From positions 174,571 through 238,570 of the forward strand of contig VWYX01000758.1 in assembly GCA_013396525.1 (NCBI GenBank): 64,000 nt of DNA, in the 5' to 3' direction. Origin of the DNA: Chaetorhynchus papuensis (lineage: Eukaryota; Chordata; Aves; Passeriformes; Rhipiduridae). The notes under the pieces are model-generated. The model searched no databases. It had not been told where the DNA came from and was given only the letters and a program-made list of their open reading frames with translations. Of the stretch, positions 10,541 through 23,353 are shown in pieces; positions within the stretch are counted from its first letter, which is position 1, and each line of letters starts with the position of its first letter. A program made the position numbers and the translations under genes.

Positions 10541-13500
10541 CTAGAGAAGGAAAAAGCACACAATGGTAAAGATGGAGCAAAAGCAAAGCCACAGGTTAAC
10601 TATGCTGGGGGAAAACAAAACACACCAAGCACTGTGATCAATAAAAAACAGCTGTTGACTTTTTTAACAGCCCAGCAATTGCCACTACAAAAAATATAAT
10701 GGTATCCTTTCACTGTTAGCCTCCATGTGATTTTCTCCATGAGAAACAACTTTACATCCCTCTCCAGAAGGAGTGTCCCAGCAGCAATGAGTACACCAAT
10801 AGCACTGAGACTAGACCCTGCATAAACAAGACTTCAAGGCAGTCCAGAAGTCATTAGGAGGTCCTTGCAACTGTCAGACGCACTGGGCTTCTGCACGGGA
10901 GGTGAAGTGAGCGGGCAGAGGAGTAGGTAGATGAACAGTCCCAAATAGCACTTTCAGCACTGAAATGCAGGGGCATCAGAGCTGCAGTCAGCCACCTGCC
11001 TGCCTGCCTCCTTGTACTCAACACCCACAGGTCTCATCCCATCCTTCGGCAGAATGGAAAGAAATCCTTTTGGTTCAGCCTCACAGTCACCCTGCTGGGA
11101 AATAGCTCCCTGCCTCACTTTTTTATAAAAAATTTCTGGACGAGTGTGCGATCTGAGCACTGGTTGAGGATTTTCTGTACAAGATTATGAAACCATACTC
11201 CTTGATAATAGCAAATGTTTTTCTCCCCAAGAGCAGTAATTACAGATTGCATTATTTCTGTTTATTTAAAGCTTTAAGAGAGACAAAAATCCTATTAAAA
11301 ATACACTAATTGGTCTCCTTGCTGAGATGGGCATAAATAGCCCAGAAATGAACAAACTGTGAAATCTCTCTCGTGTGGGGTTAAATTCACATGGAAAATA
11401 AAAAGAATTAAAAACAAAACAAAACAAAAACCCAACCAACCAAAACCCAAAAGCCAAAAACAACAAAAAAGACCCACTAAAAACCAACAAACAAAATAGG
11501 AACCAGTTTTAGTAAGTTTTCCAAACTTCATGTCTCAAAGAGCATGCCTACAGTTTGAAAGCATAACCAAAGCTCTTGTACTGAGCCAAACCTACTACCA
11601 TTCCCTATTATCAATATACTAGTAACAACAATCCCTTATTAGTAAAAATTACAAAGAGAACAAATGTTCCAACATATCTGTGCCAAGAACTCTCCTTTAT
11701 GAAGAAGTCACGAATTTTTTCCAGATCAGCTTAGCTCAAACCAGGGTTTATGAGACCTTTATGATAACACAGCCTACATTAGCTCAGTTGCCTGAATGAA
11801 AGTCCTTCCTATGTTAATCAAAAGTAAATGCATCCCTCTCAACAATGGACATATCATTAAAATGCTATCGGTTCCAGAGTTACAGCTCCAGTCTACATTA
11901 TAATCACAGGTGATCACTAACCTAAACTGTGTCTTTCCTTCATCAATTGCTCCTCATCGCTCAGCCTTATTCCTTTCAGCTCTGTCACCTGTCACTAAGA
12001 GTGTCACTAATGACTAGAAGTACTTAAGCATCAACACAGGATGTTTCATCTTCAAAGCACTTTAACTTCAAAGTACTTTACAAATAAGCTAATCTTCATG
12101 TTATCCTGAGAGGCAGAGGAACAAGGAACAATACTGCCTCCATTTCTCCAACTGCAATGAAAGTAAGCAGCCAGCTCACAAGTGCCATGTCAGACATGCA
12201 CAGAAACACAGGAAGAACATGAAAGGCTGTAATGAGAGTTCTGCCCTCAGACACTGAAGCCTCGCTGCCCTCCCTGCAGGGCTCACACCTGCATTTCGAG
12301 ATGGCGGTGTCCTAATTGCAGCAGCTTTTTCTCACTCCTTAGGATACAACACTCTCCAGCCTGCCCGGGTCTACATTGGAACTTCTCACAGATTAGATTT
12401 CCAAAGGCTCTTGTGAAGTGAAGAGGGATTTTCAGGGAGGAACTGAGCACTTGTATTCTTAATTAGAAAACATCAATTCCGTATCAGAGAAGCAAGAGGC
12501 ATTTAATATACAGCTAGCAGACTAACCTCTGGGTCTCAAGTGGTAGATGCTAATACAAAGCTTTCCAGATGAATCACTCGCAACCCTGGATGGGCCAGAG
12601 GAGTCTGCTGTTTCTTCTCCCACAAAACTACAAACACTTCACATTTCAGAGGTGCTATGGAAAACAGTATGAGCTTTCAGAAAAACATGAGATGGATTTA
12701 TGTTTTTTAAAGCTCATCACAATGCAAAAAAACTAATGGACTCAGAGGTATACTCTAACCTCACTATATATGCTACTTAGCTTAGGGTTAATAGGAGGAC
12801 AGGCTTCACTGTTTTTTAATCAGATTTAAAGTGAAACAGTTATTTTTGCAGGGACTTCCAGAGTTTAGACAGTTCTATACAAAATCAAAACTGCCTCTTT
12901 TCCATTCCAGGAAGTTCAGCTTCACTAAACAGTGAAGAAAATGAAACTTCTATGTAGATATGGAGCAGGCACAGCCATAGCAGATTCTCCCATGCTTGCC
13001 ACCAGTGTGCTTCAATGCCAACATCAAGGGATAGCACTTTGAGGAAAAGAATGCAGTCTCCATAACCCCACTAATTCGCTCACCATTTCACTTTCCATGG
13101 CCTCAGCCAAGTACAGCAGGCTTTGGAGAAGAGATGCTAGAAGGGATTCCCAGGAGCCCATTTCACATAAATCACTGATAAGCTTTCACAAAACAGTGAC
13201 TGTCAGTACCAGGGTAACTCCTGAATATGGAGGACAGCACCAAGTACCATCCATATTTCCAGAACTCATTCAGTGCCTAAACTATGCAAGAAACCTGGCT
13301 TTCAACTTTGCAGAAATATGAATCTCTGGACACAAACCCAAAACTAACCAGAAGAAACAACATCACATGGAACTGCTGAAGGGCTGTTTCCAGAAGAAGC
13401 AAGAAACCCCTACCTGAAGTCTGTGGGGAAGCTTCTACTTCCAAGTTGGCAGAGAAGCGCTCACTTGGAGCTCCAAGTACTCCAACAGGCAAGGACTGGT

Positions 13501-16500
13501 CACCAGAAGCCAGATCTCCTTCTAGCTCTTCACTTATGGGGAAAGTAATATCACTAACAGGTTCCTCCTTAATCTTCACAGGTTTTGTGTCTTCTGCTGC
13601 CTTTTCAGGGTTGACAATCTTCTCATATTCTTCAGAGAGCTGCTTGCTAACCTGTCAAAGATCAGTGGGAGAAAAGAGGCCAGAAAGGTGAGAGTAACTT
13701 CAGAGGCTCTGATGGAAATTACATTGCAGTGCACTCTGTTCCCTGAACATTATTAACATCTGACCTGAATGAACAAGTAAACAACTTACCAGCTACACAA
13801 GAGAGATTTTTTTCCCCTTTAAGTGCACCTTATGTCCTGTAACAAGGGACTTTAATAAGAGGTTTAATCCACTAACATCTGACTGATAAATATGAGCACC
13901 TTTATTTTACAAACAGAGGTGATGAGCCCAGAAATTTAAACAGAGCATGAAATAAAAGCAAAGTGTCTCAGCCTTACTCGTTGGTTCTACCTATAAACTG
14001 CTCCCATCCTCCAGTAACAAATTCACCCCAGCATTAAAAATCAAGCACCTCAGATCTTCAACAGCCCTGTAGTCACTGCTGGGCAAAGCCTGAGTACATT
14101 CTGTCAGATTCACAGCAAAAAACACAGAAGTCTTCTCCAGTTAGAGAAGTGAAACAAACACAGGAATGAGATTTAGAACTACTCTGTACTTCCAGAAACT
14201 TAACAACAGTAAACAATTAAATTTAAATATTTCAGATTTCATCTGCTTCTAACAAATGCTTGTTTACACAACTAAATCCCAACAGTCGGTGAACTGTGGT
14301 CAGGAAAATCCCAAGACATTTTAACAGCAGAAGCAAGGAGGAAAAAGAATAGCAAAGCCAATTTCCCCCTTCTAGATACACTTCCAAATAAAGGGGCTAC
14401 TGTGGACTTCAGTCCTGCATAAAGAACAATTATTTTTAGGACAATGATCAGCTGCAGGGTGAGAGTGAACTGCAGCAGCAGAATGATGCAGAAAACCCTG
14501 ATTCCAAAAGGACACAACATCTGAACAAAAACATTTGAACAAAAATGAACAGAATGGGTATTTTGAGTAAGAATGTTTCTAACAAAGACAAAACTTTATG
14601 AAGTTATTTTTATATAAGAAGAAGGTAGCACCTGTGTGACAGCTCAGATCAGCAAAATACTACCCTATACTCCTAAAGCTTAAGGAAGTCACTCCTTGCT
14701 TGTGAACACAAGCCACTCTACAGCCTAGAAATTTATAACCGTTTACATGCTTTCTGAATGTTAACCAGCCAAATATCTCACTAAAGCAGAAAATTCAGTT
14801 CATCAGTCAGTTCCGATTTTAACTCTACTTGATAATTTTTTCTGGGTAATTCAAGAGCTGGGGGACTCTTCTTAAACTCAGGTAAGCCATCAGTAAAGCA
14901 TCCTTAGTCTCAATAGGGACACAAAAAAGGGGCTCTGTCTTCCAGTCAAGAAAGTTCCTGTTCTCTTTCCCTTGATGACTCCTCTCCACAGCCAGGAGGT
15001 TTACCTGGTCAGATTTCCCCTCAGTAAGACTCAGGACTTGCCATAGGAATAAACAACTGTACTGGTGGTACATTTCTTGGTGCCGCCAGGTCCCTCCTGC
15101 TCTTCTCACCTGAAGCATGTAGCTGTGATAATCCTTAATGCGGTGCTGCCAGAACTTCTGCAGTGAGAGCACGCTGCCAATGCCCACTTCGTGGAAAACC
15201 TGCTCCATGACATCAGGGAAAGGGGTGTGCCCGAGCCGAGCTTCTCGATCCACAGCGAAGCGCAGCAGCTTGGTGAACTTGAGGCAGTACTCGTGGGCGA
15301 TGTCCGTCAGGGTCTCCAGGACGCTCTCGTTGGCGCACTCGAAGCCCGTGTGCGCCAGGATGGTGGCCATTGACTGGTACAGAAGCTGCCGGCAGGAGGA
15401 CCAACTCAGCTCTGTCACTGGCTCCCCTTTTCCTCTAAAAACCAGGAAAGACAAAAATAGCACACTTTCAAAAATCTGAAGGAGTGTATCAGTTGAAGAG
15501 GTGCTGTCAATAATAAGGAGATGTACAAAGGGAGAGCACAGGGTCTGGGGTTCTCCATGGCTTCTCTGTTACATATGAACACTACCTAATAAGGGTTTAT
15601 CTACTTTTCCTTCTTTCCCTCTCTCCAAATCAGGACTTCAAATTTTCATTTTCCCTTCTAATGCCACAAGATTCTTTGGGTGATTCATGAATGTGGGATG
15701 CAAATCTTCTGGACCCTTAAGCATCTCCCTTCCCACCCAAGAGCTTTTCTCCTGGAGATGTGAATTAAATGGGTCCTTGACACAAACAAAAAAAGGCATT
15801 TTAAATAACATGAATGTAAATCATTTCCCCTTTCAGTTAATTACACTGCTTGTCCTTATTATCTCTGATGTCTCAGGCCTAATAGTCAGATACAAAGCCT
15901 TCTGGGATAGGCAAGATTGGAATTTCTAAAGCAAAAGACACATATAAAAAAAGCAAGAAATGGAACACACATACATTTCATAGAGGTACACTGTTCTCTG
16001 CCCTCATTTCCAGTAGTCACTAAGCATGACACTGAAAGAAGTATCCCCTTATGCAACCTAAGATGTGAACACCAGGCCCTAGGAGGAGGCCTGGAAAAGT
16101 TCGGCCATAAAGCACCATTCCCTGGTCTTGGGTTTGAGACCTCCTTCCTCTGTTGCTAAGCAGGAAGGAGTGACTACACAGGATGGAGGAGATGGAGAAC
16201 AACTGACGTGAGCACTTCAATCATTCACTTATAGTCAGCCAACCAAATGTTTCATCAACATGAGTTAACAAATAGAAATTCCACAGAGGAAAATGAGGAG
16301 TTAAGGCAAGGCCTCTGACAGGTAAATATGTATCTACCAGATTTCTCAACTCACAATTAAGTGCATGTAATCTATTTGCCCATATCAGTAACCAGGACTT
16401 CAAAAGCTGCTATCAAAAAATCAAATTCCATTCCATTACTGCTAAGTATGATACTTATACACTTTTTTACACTCCATTCAGCACCAAGGGCAGAACTGAG

Positions 16501-19500
16501 CTAACAATTTCACTCCTCATTTGTTTCTGATCAATTTCTCCCAACATCTTCCACATCCCACCCGGAGATTCTCCTCGCTGTTACCCTAGATTACCTGCAT
16601 ATCACCACACGCTCTTTCCAGTAAAAGGACCCGATTAAACAGTACACAGACAGTATTGATGGCTTGATAAAATTCTCACTACTCCATCTCTCCAAAAAGT
16701 CATGAGGTACCCTTCAGTCTCACTGAGAAGCTGGGCCACAGAGCCTCAGCTTCCCCTGATCCTCAGAGCTGACACATAGAAAACCACTGAAACACAGCAG
16801 TAAAAAAGTGAAGAGGAGTGAAAAGGAAGGTGAAATTTAGAGCTATGAGGATGAAAATCATTCATTTTTAAGAACACCAGCACAACACTTTCCCATTATT
16901 CAAATAAAAGGGGAATCACACTATATTAAGAGTGGCATACGATCATATTTCTAAGTAGATATTAAGAACAGCTTGTGAATCTCAGGTCATGCATTCATCC
17001 CAGTTATTAATTGATGGAAAATGACTTGCATCCCAATTTCTACTCAATTATGTAACTACTTTGCAAAGAAGACAGCATGACAAGATGAATTAAAAGATCG
17101 TCAGTTTCTTTATAAACCAAGTGTCACCCATACTATTTTTACATCTCCCTCAGTCCCTGCTCCACCTCAGCAGCAGAATTCGGAAGTTTCCGAACAGCCA
17201 TATGTCTCACACACCACCAGGACCAAGAGGTTACAACAGAAATAAACAACCATTGCAGGAAATCAACCAGAAAACAATCCTTAAAATTCATGTCTATAAA
17301 AAACAATCTTTTTTTTTTAGTACATATAAAGGACACACCTAGCTGTCCAGCAGCCATCAGCTGAGAGCATCTTATGCTACCAAAACTGAATGCCAGGCTA
17401 CTATTAATACAGAGACATTCACTAAAAACAGTACAGGCAAACTTAAATTAGACACAGATTTTGGCAATCCCAAACTGGATACCTAGCCACTTGCAAAGTA
17501 GAGCAAAATAACCATTCAGTAATGCATACCACTGCTCAGAAGCAGCAAAGAATACTGTGTCTCTTTTAAACTCCTAGAGGAAAAGGAACTAATCGTGAGC
17601 ATTAAACTGCTAACGAAGCTAGGTCACTATGCTGGAAAGCATATAATCAACTTGAAATCTAATCAATTAAAGACAGAAAAAAGACATTTCAGGTACTGTA
17701 CTCAAATCCAAATCTCCACTTCTTGCTCTTGGTAAGGCCAATCAAGTTTGTTTTGTTCTTACGTTTTCTTCTCTTGTTTTCCTGTTTCTCACACTAAACA
17801 ATAGATAAATATGGTTAAAAGTCAGAACAGAGAGCAAAAACTGAAATGTTGTTGTAGATGTTAATAGAAACCAACAAATAAGAAAGTAATTTTTCTTCTT
17901 CTCCTTTAGTGTCAAGGTACTCTCTGGTAAGAATGCACATGAACAAAAACAGTCATATGGACATATTTATGTTGAGAGCAGCTATCTAATGTCAAGCCTT
18001 ACCAAAAAGAACAAGCAAACTTCTTCTTTTCCCTGATGATCATAGCTAAAGAGCCTGTCTTAGATTTCATCCAGACACTCAGCACAAAAAAGCACTCATC
18101 AAGATATGATCATTATCCAGAATGCCACCCTCTGCAGCATTTAGTTTTTTCCTGAAAGTCTCTCCATCCAGCAACCATCCAAAGCCAAACCTACTTAATA
18201 TATTAGCAAGGTCATATATCTGCAAGTAAACACGAGTGCTTTAATCCCTCAAATTTTGTCACCAGAGATTAACAGGACAGAGAATTAGGCCTGTGACATA
18301 GAGGCAATCTCCTCTACAGAGTATATAATATGAAATTTATCACAAATACTGGCCAACTTGCCGCTCTTCAATTTTGCATTTCTAACAGTGTTATATATTT
18401 TATATATGGGTCACTAACACTAGACAATGTTTCAGACAGAAATCTACCTGCCAAGCTACAAATTCATTAGACCCAAAGGCTAGCCTTCTCCAACCACTAC
18501 CCAAAACATGCAGAACTTCACAACAGAAGACATGAAAATAGTGTTCATTTATACCAATCAGACTTATTTCCTGATTTAGTCAGTTTTCAGAACTCACAAA
18601 AGGCCTGTTTTCTGTGTCAGTCAGTTAAATGACAACAAGCCACCCCACAAAGGCAGCACAATCCAAGCTCCTTTCCTGTAAGGCTGTTTTTCTCACAGGG
18701 AAGGGGAGCTCATGGTTCCTTTCCCATGTGACTGTCTCGAGGGGACAGCATCTGGGCTAAATCAGCACAAGGATCAGCACACGAGGTTCAACCAACTGCA
18801 GGAATGAAGTGCTCTGCTCCCTCCCAGGTGAGCATAAGCCAGCAGCAGATGGAGGGAGGGACTGTTTTTCCTACGAACAGGACAATTTGATGAAACATTA
18901 CACTGTGAAGCTGAATTTCTACCAAATGAGGTGCAACAAGGCTGCTTTAGAGCCATTTTCCCAAAGCAGTAAAATAAAGGAGAACATTGTAGAAACAAGA
19001 TATACTAGTCAGAGAGAGCACCAAAGAACACAGCATTCTAACTCAAACCAGAAAGTTGTTTTCTTTCAGAAAAAAGCCTTTTTACTCTCATCCTGGGTAA
19101 GTCTCTTTTTAAATACCTCTGCTCTGTCTACAGAAGGCTGCACAGGTATGAAAAGAAACTGCTCAATAGATAATGACAAAAATAAATTGGGTCCCAGTGG
19201 CATAACCCAGACCAGTCAGTTTAGAAACGAGCTAAGCCAAAGCACTTAGATCATCAGGAAAAGTGCCTTCTGCCCACTTTAATTATCACTGCTCCAAATC
19301 CTTCCCAACATTAAAACTGCTATCCAATTGACATGTGATCCTCTACCTCTGTACAGACATTTCTTTGCTGCAGGTCCTTCTGCCAAGAACTGTCTTTCCA
19401 CTGCAAGCTCCCAATTTTGTTTCCAGATTACCTTTCAATGCAATCCAATGTGGCCAGGAATGCAAAGGACAGATAGACTGAGAAATCTGTTAAGAAACCA

Positions 19501-22500
19501 ACCATGCACACACAAGAAGAGGCACAAGAGTAGGTCAGGCTTCTTTTGAAGATGGATCCATGCTAATCTGAGGAAGCTGAGCAGAGAAGATGGAAAAGCT
19601 AGCAGCTGTTATATGGTAAGTGTCCTGTTGAAATGGTAATTTCAATACAGTTCCTTACTCATTCTTCATCAATTACACTTTAAGCTTCTCTTCTATTTCT
19701 ACACCAACCAAAACCAAATGTTAATTCCTCATTGTGACATCCAAGAACAGTAACATGACCAGGACCAGATGGTAATTCATCCAAGAACACTAAAAGAATG
19801 AAAGGATGAAATAGCTGAATAGCTGTGGTGAGTCACCTCTTGCTTTAAACTGCTTTGGCCCATGACGACCAGAACGCAGAAAATGTGAAAACATTTTCCT
19901 TGAGTACTTTCAGAAGAGATGTGAAAAACTGCAGGCTGGGAAGCACAGATATATTTTGGTGCATCAGGGAAATTCAAAGAACTAGAGGACACACAAGTAA
20001 ATATGTTATGCTCAGAAAGAATCCAGAGAATGGTTTTTTTAACTGTAAAAACTGCTTCACAAACCTACCAGAGTCCTCCAAATCTATCAACAAGCAAGTA
20101 GGTCGGAGATCTCCACTGTGGAGCCCAGGTCTTCCCAGGGAGATCTGTGCCAGAATCAACATATTTTTTATCATGTTTTTTTCAACACATTTATAAACAG
20201 TCTGGAAAACTGTAGGAGAGGAATAGTATAGTAATTATAAAACCATTGTTAGTACAGACTTTGGGGGATTGATGAGACCAAACCAACTCAAAAATAGCCA
20301 TAAATTAGGCTCTGCCTCTTCCTCATCACATGAGGAGGTAGGGGTTACACATACAGGGCAGGGCAGAGGAAACCCAAATCGAATTCAGGGGATAACAAAA
20401 TAAAACACAAGGGGCCAGTGTGTCAAAGAATGAAAATGAGTAACACAGAAACAGAAGAGGATATGCCTACATTAACTAAACCTGTGATCTGATGCAGGCT
20501 GGCTACTCTTTTCTTCCTTTCTTCCTGTGTCTAAATGTACCAATACATTACCTCTCAGACCCAAGATACTGGCAAAAAAAAAAAAAAATGGAGTTAAAAT
20601 ATTAATTTATCCAAATACTTTAATTCTGACAACTGTAATTCAGAAGGCAGCATAGAATTAAGCACTGCCATGTTTTATCAGGGGTAAGAATGTTCTTCCT
20701 TCAATTTGATTTTACACACTAAGAAGCACTGGTAAATCACAGAACTTCATTTTTGCTACTAGAACAGCAGCTACAGAACAGCAGCTATAGAACAGCTCCT
20801 ATCCTTAATTCACGCAGAACAGTTAAGAACAAACATGCAACAACAAACTCAAAGCCTTCCTCCTGGAAAAGCATAAATGTGTTTGGGTTAGCAAGCACAC
20901 AATTAAATTCCAGAATACACTGCACCTTATTATAAAGCCACTATCAGCCACAAAACATTTCATTTCAAAACTCTCCAGTTTCCACAAGGTAGTCCTTACG
21001 CTCCCCCATGTGGCTGACCACTGAATAACATTTCTTTACCCGGACCCCAGAAACTCGGAAGGAACAACAAAAACACAAAGCAGCCCTCAAAACACGGCCA
21101 GAGCCACAGAAAACTGAACTTCAAGCTGAAGCCACGGAGGAGGACAGGACAGAACAGAACACTACTCAGTTCTGCAAAGCACAAGGCCACAGCCCAGGAG
21201 TCACAGGCCGTGACTACTCTCACACAACTATATTCCCCTTCACTCCTCTCTGCTGATTACTTTGTTTCTTCTGAGAAGGACGATGGTGTTCCTCCAGAAA
21301 CAGCACTAAAGAATCCCTCTACTGTTCAAAGAGACTCTGTTACCAAACACAACATCTTTCAATAAAATGCATTTTATACAACCTCAGGCTATTAAAGATC
21401 TCAGGGCATTTAACTGATAAATTATATTCCGTTGATGCACATTTACCCATGTTAAAAACTAAAATGTGTTATCCTCTCCCTCGAAATGCTCATTAGTGCA
21501 CACAGTAGCAAGGATTAATCCCTTAACTTAAATGCACATAACCTACAAAGTATTGCAAGATCCTGCAAGGAATGCAACACCTCCTTGTGAATTTAGTGCC
21601 TATCAGAGGGATAGACAGGCAGTGGTGGCAGTACTACCTAATCACAGGCTGGCAGCAGAGGTAGAAGCAATGCAAATTTTCTTTACATTTTCTCCAGCCT
21701 TTGGCTGGTGGAGCCAGTAGCCGAGACAAGAATTCTCTTTGCAATGAAATCTTACAAATGCATTAAGTCATCATTTCAGATCCTACAGCCAAAAACTTAG
21801 TCATGTGTTTTCTGGATTTTCAATTGCAGAAACACAACTTTAGTTGTAAGTGACCTAAACAGAAGACACTTCACATCCTGTAACTAAAACTGTCAAAATA
21901 CCACTGACAAAACCATGCACACACATTTAGCATAGCACTAGCAAGAGAGAAATCAGCACTACACATACACATTTCACAGACAGGAAGCAAAAGCAAGCAA
22001 CGTGCATGTTATTCACACAGAAAAACTCCAGTATTTCCTTTCTGAAGCCTGTTTTATACTTTACATACAACTGCTTGACCCTTCAGCCTAAGGGAATCAA
22101 CATAACTACATATATATTTTAAAACACTGAGCTTTCCTTCAGCCTTGAACTAACCTAAAGAAATACCAACACACCTGTAGAAATCACTCTCTGGGTCACT
22201 GTGCCTCAGCTGAAATGGCATTTTGGGGGTTTTGCTATCCAGAGGAAGCAGGTCATCAGGGAGAGGTGGAGAGGCCGGACAAGACGGCAGAGGTTCATTC
22301 TCCTCAGTTTTTATGCCATCTGCTTGCTGCTGGTTTTGAGCCTGGGCCGCGGCGATGAGGCTGCGCAACCGCCGGTTGTGCTGGATGAGCTGGATGGTGT
22401 GAATGGTGAGGCTGCAGGGCTCGGAGGGGATGTCCAGCATGGTGGTCGGACGGGGTTTGTTCGCAGATGGCTGGTGCAGCGGAGGATCCTGGACTTCCAC

Positions 22501-22587
22501 AGTACGGAACTCACGCTGCAGCAGGTCAAAGGAGCTGCGGTTGGCCTGGTTGGAAGAAACCGGGATCTCGCCCCAGTACCGCAGCAT
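10278..22587 (-). CDS. SUPT7L: SUPT7L, SAGA/STAGA complex subunit STAF65-gamma (four coding exons)
   Basis: Nuclear structural subunit of the SAGA/STAGA coactivator, which acetylates and deubiquitinates histones at promoters. Coding exons on the minus strand are 22587-22175, 15434-15110, 13651-13414 and 10540-10278. They join in phase to 412 residues plus TGA, close to the human length of 414 as I remember it. The N-terminus carries the conserved RYWGEIP motif and an IPSEPCSLTIHTIQLIQHNR block. Residues about 150-230 hold the histone-fold domain, which by homology with yeast Spt7 should pair with TAF10. The middle has a KIKEEPVSDITFP stretch with a sumoylation-like motif, and the end is basic (CKKKMKKM). 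There is no bromodomain, as expected for the metazoan protein. The ATG at 22587 was chosen because it directly precedes the family N-terminus. The gene is divergent from SLC4A1AP across a shared CpG island. Confidence 0.97.
11400..11510. repeat. A/C-rich low-complexity stretch
   Basis: Runs of aaaac, caaccaacc and aaacaaa motifs make an A- and C-only tract about 100 bases long in the last SUPT7L intron. On the minus strand (the sense of SUPT7L) this reads as a T/G-rich tract. It resembles an expanded A-rich tail or simple repeat, and no element body is visible next to it. Confidence 0.7.
13414..13651 (-). CDS. SUPT7L: SUPT7L coding exon 3
   Basis: Encodes residues 247-326, opening with VSKQLSEEYEKIVNPEK and running through KIKEEPVSDITFP to EASPQTS. 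The acceptor is ttgacag before gttagc and the donor is ttcag before gtaggg. It continues the acidic, phospho/SUMO-type regulatory region after the histone fold. Confidence 0.96.
15110..15434 (-). CDS. SUPT7L: SUPT7L coding exon 2 (histone fold)
   Basis: Encodes residues 138-246, from GKGEPVTELSW to DYHSYMLQ. It carries the whole histone-fold region, including ESVLETLTDIAHEYCLKF. The acceptor is tttttag before aggaaaag and the donor is cag before gtgaga. The competing acceptor two bases further in would break the frame and lose the conserved glycine. The exon is markedly GC-richer, with high G/C at third positions, than its flanks. Confidence 0.97.
19740..20290 (+). mobile_element. CR1/L3-like LINE reverse transcriptase fragment
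   Basis: Inside the large SUPT7L intron, opposite to the gene. Two blocks resemble CR1-clade reverse transcriptase in order. At about 19758-19840 there is a decayed 'aggaccagatggtaattcat ccaagaac' start, corresponding to the Gly-Pro-Asp-Gly motif region. At about 20130-20215 there is 'cccagggagatctgtgcc' followed by caacacatttataaacagtctgg, corresponding to the block before the catalytic Asp-Asp motif. Stops and frameshifts are present throughout. It is older and of a different subfamily from the 8.7-9.98 kb copy. Edges are approximate. Confidence 0.65.
20572..20588. repeat. Poly(A) run
   Basis: An uninterrupted run of adenines in the large SUPT7L intron, about 300 bases after the decayed LINE block. 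No recognisable element tail could be tied to it. Confidence 0.8.
20761..20798. repeat. Short 14-base tandem repeat
   Basis: Two full copies and one partial copy of a unit reading agaacagcagctac/t. It lies in the large SUPT7L intron. No function is suggested. Confidence 0.8.
22175..22587 (-). CDS. SUPT7L: SUPT7L coding exon 1
   Basis: Encodes residues 1-137 and two bases of codon 138. It starts at ATG 22587-22585 in the context gtaaaaATGc and ends with ...tacag before gtgtgt. It contains the RYWGEIP N-terminus, the IPSEPCSLTIHTIQ block and the conserved Pro/Leu-rich linker up to DPESDFYR. The exon appears to begin upstream, at an acceptor after 22603, with a 15-base untranslated lead. Confidence 0.96.
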
Positions 22588-22602
22588 TTTTACATCGGTC
22601 AC
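22588..22602 (-). other. SUPT7L: SUPT7L 5' UTR segment and upstream splice acceptor
   Basis: Reading leftward, cgacag at 22608-22603 is followed by gtgaccgatgtaaaa and then the start codon. A splice acceptor here implies at least one noncoding exon further right. A possible donor, cccag before gtgggc, ends at 22918 at the edge of the CpG island. The untranslated first exon is therefore likely between about 22918 and 23300, but its ends cannot be read from the sequence alone. Confidence 0.5.
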
Positions 22603-23341
22603 CTGTCGTGCTCAGAGCCCAGAAGAAGGCTACCAAGTACTGTGGGTACTAAGGACCCTTGCTGCAGGGATAAGCACTTTGGGCAGCAACAGACACTGGA
22701 GCCGGGATGGCCCTCCAACTAACTCAAGTTACGGCTGCCAAGCAGGCTGTGGCTCAGTGCCTCGCTGAGCAGAGCAGTATCCTCGACGGCATGAGGTTGC
22801 CACTCTGGCATTTAACAGATCGCATCGCGCTTTTCCTGAGGGGAGAGGGGGCAGAAACAAACGCGCTCGTGAGACGGAAATTGTTTCTGTGTGTAACAAG
22901 AGCTAGTGTGGGCCCACCTGGGCCTCGCTGAGCAGGACCCGCGGCGTGGAGAAATCCCGGGGGCCGCACTCGATTCGCCCGCCACTCGCCCTCTTTCCCT
23001 CCCCGGACCCGCGGCTGCCCCGCACCCCCAGCCCGTGGTTCGCCCGCCCCCCGCGTACCCCTCGGCTCCGCTCCCCTCCCGGCCGCCCAGCCGGAACTGC
23101 GTCCCGGTCCGCCACCGAGAGCGGCTCCCCCGCCACCCGCTCTCCTTCAGCCCAGAGGAGGAAAGCGCCCGCCGCCGCCGCAGTCTCCTCGCCCGCCGCT
23201 GCCGCCCTCCCTGACTCGCTCCTACACGGCCCCGGGCCGCGCTGCGCGGCTGCGGAGCGACCCCGGGAGCTGCGCCTTGCCCCCGGCACTGCAGCGCCGC
23301 GGCGCTCGTCCCCGGAGGACTCCGTTTGGGGACGGACGCGG

Positions 23342-23353
23342 GAAGATGGCGGA
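23342..23353 (+). promoter_or_regulatory. SLC4A1AP: TISU/YY1 element around the SLC4A1AP start codon
   Basis: GAAGATGGCGGA matches the TISU consensus SAASATGGCGGC at 11 of 12 positions and contains the YY1 core AAGATGGCGG. TISU elements direct both transcription through YY1 and scanning-free initiation on very short 5' leaders. The match fixes this ATG as the start and predicts that the SLC4A1AP leader is very short. Confidence 0.7.
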
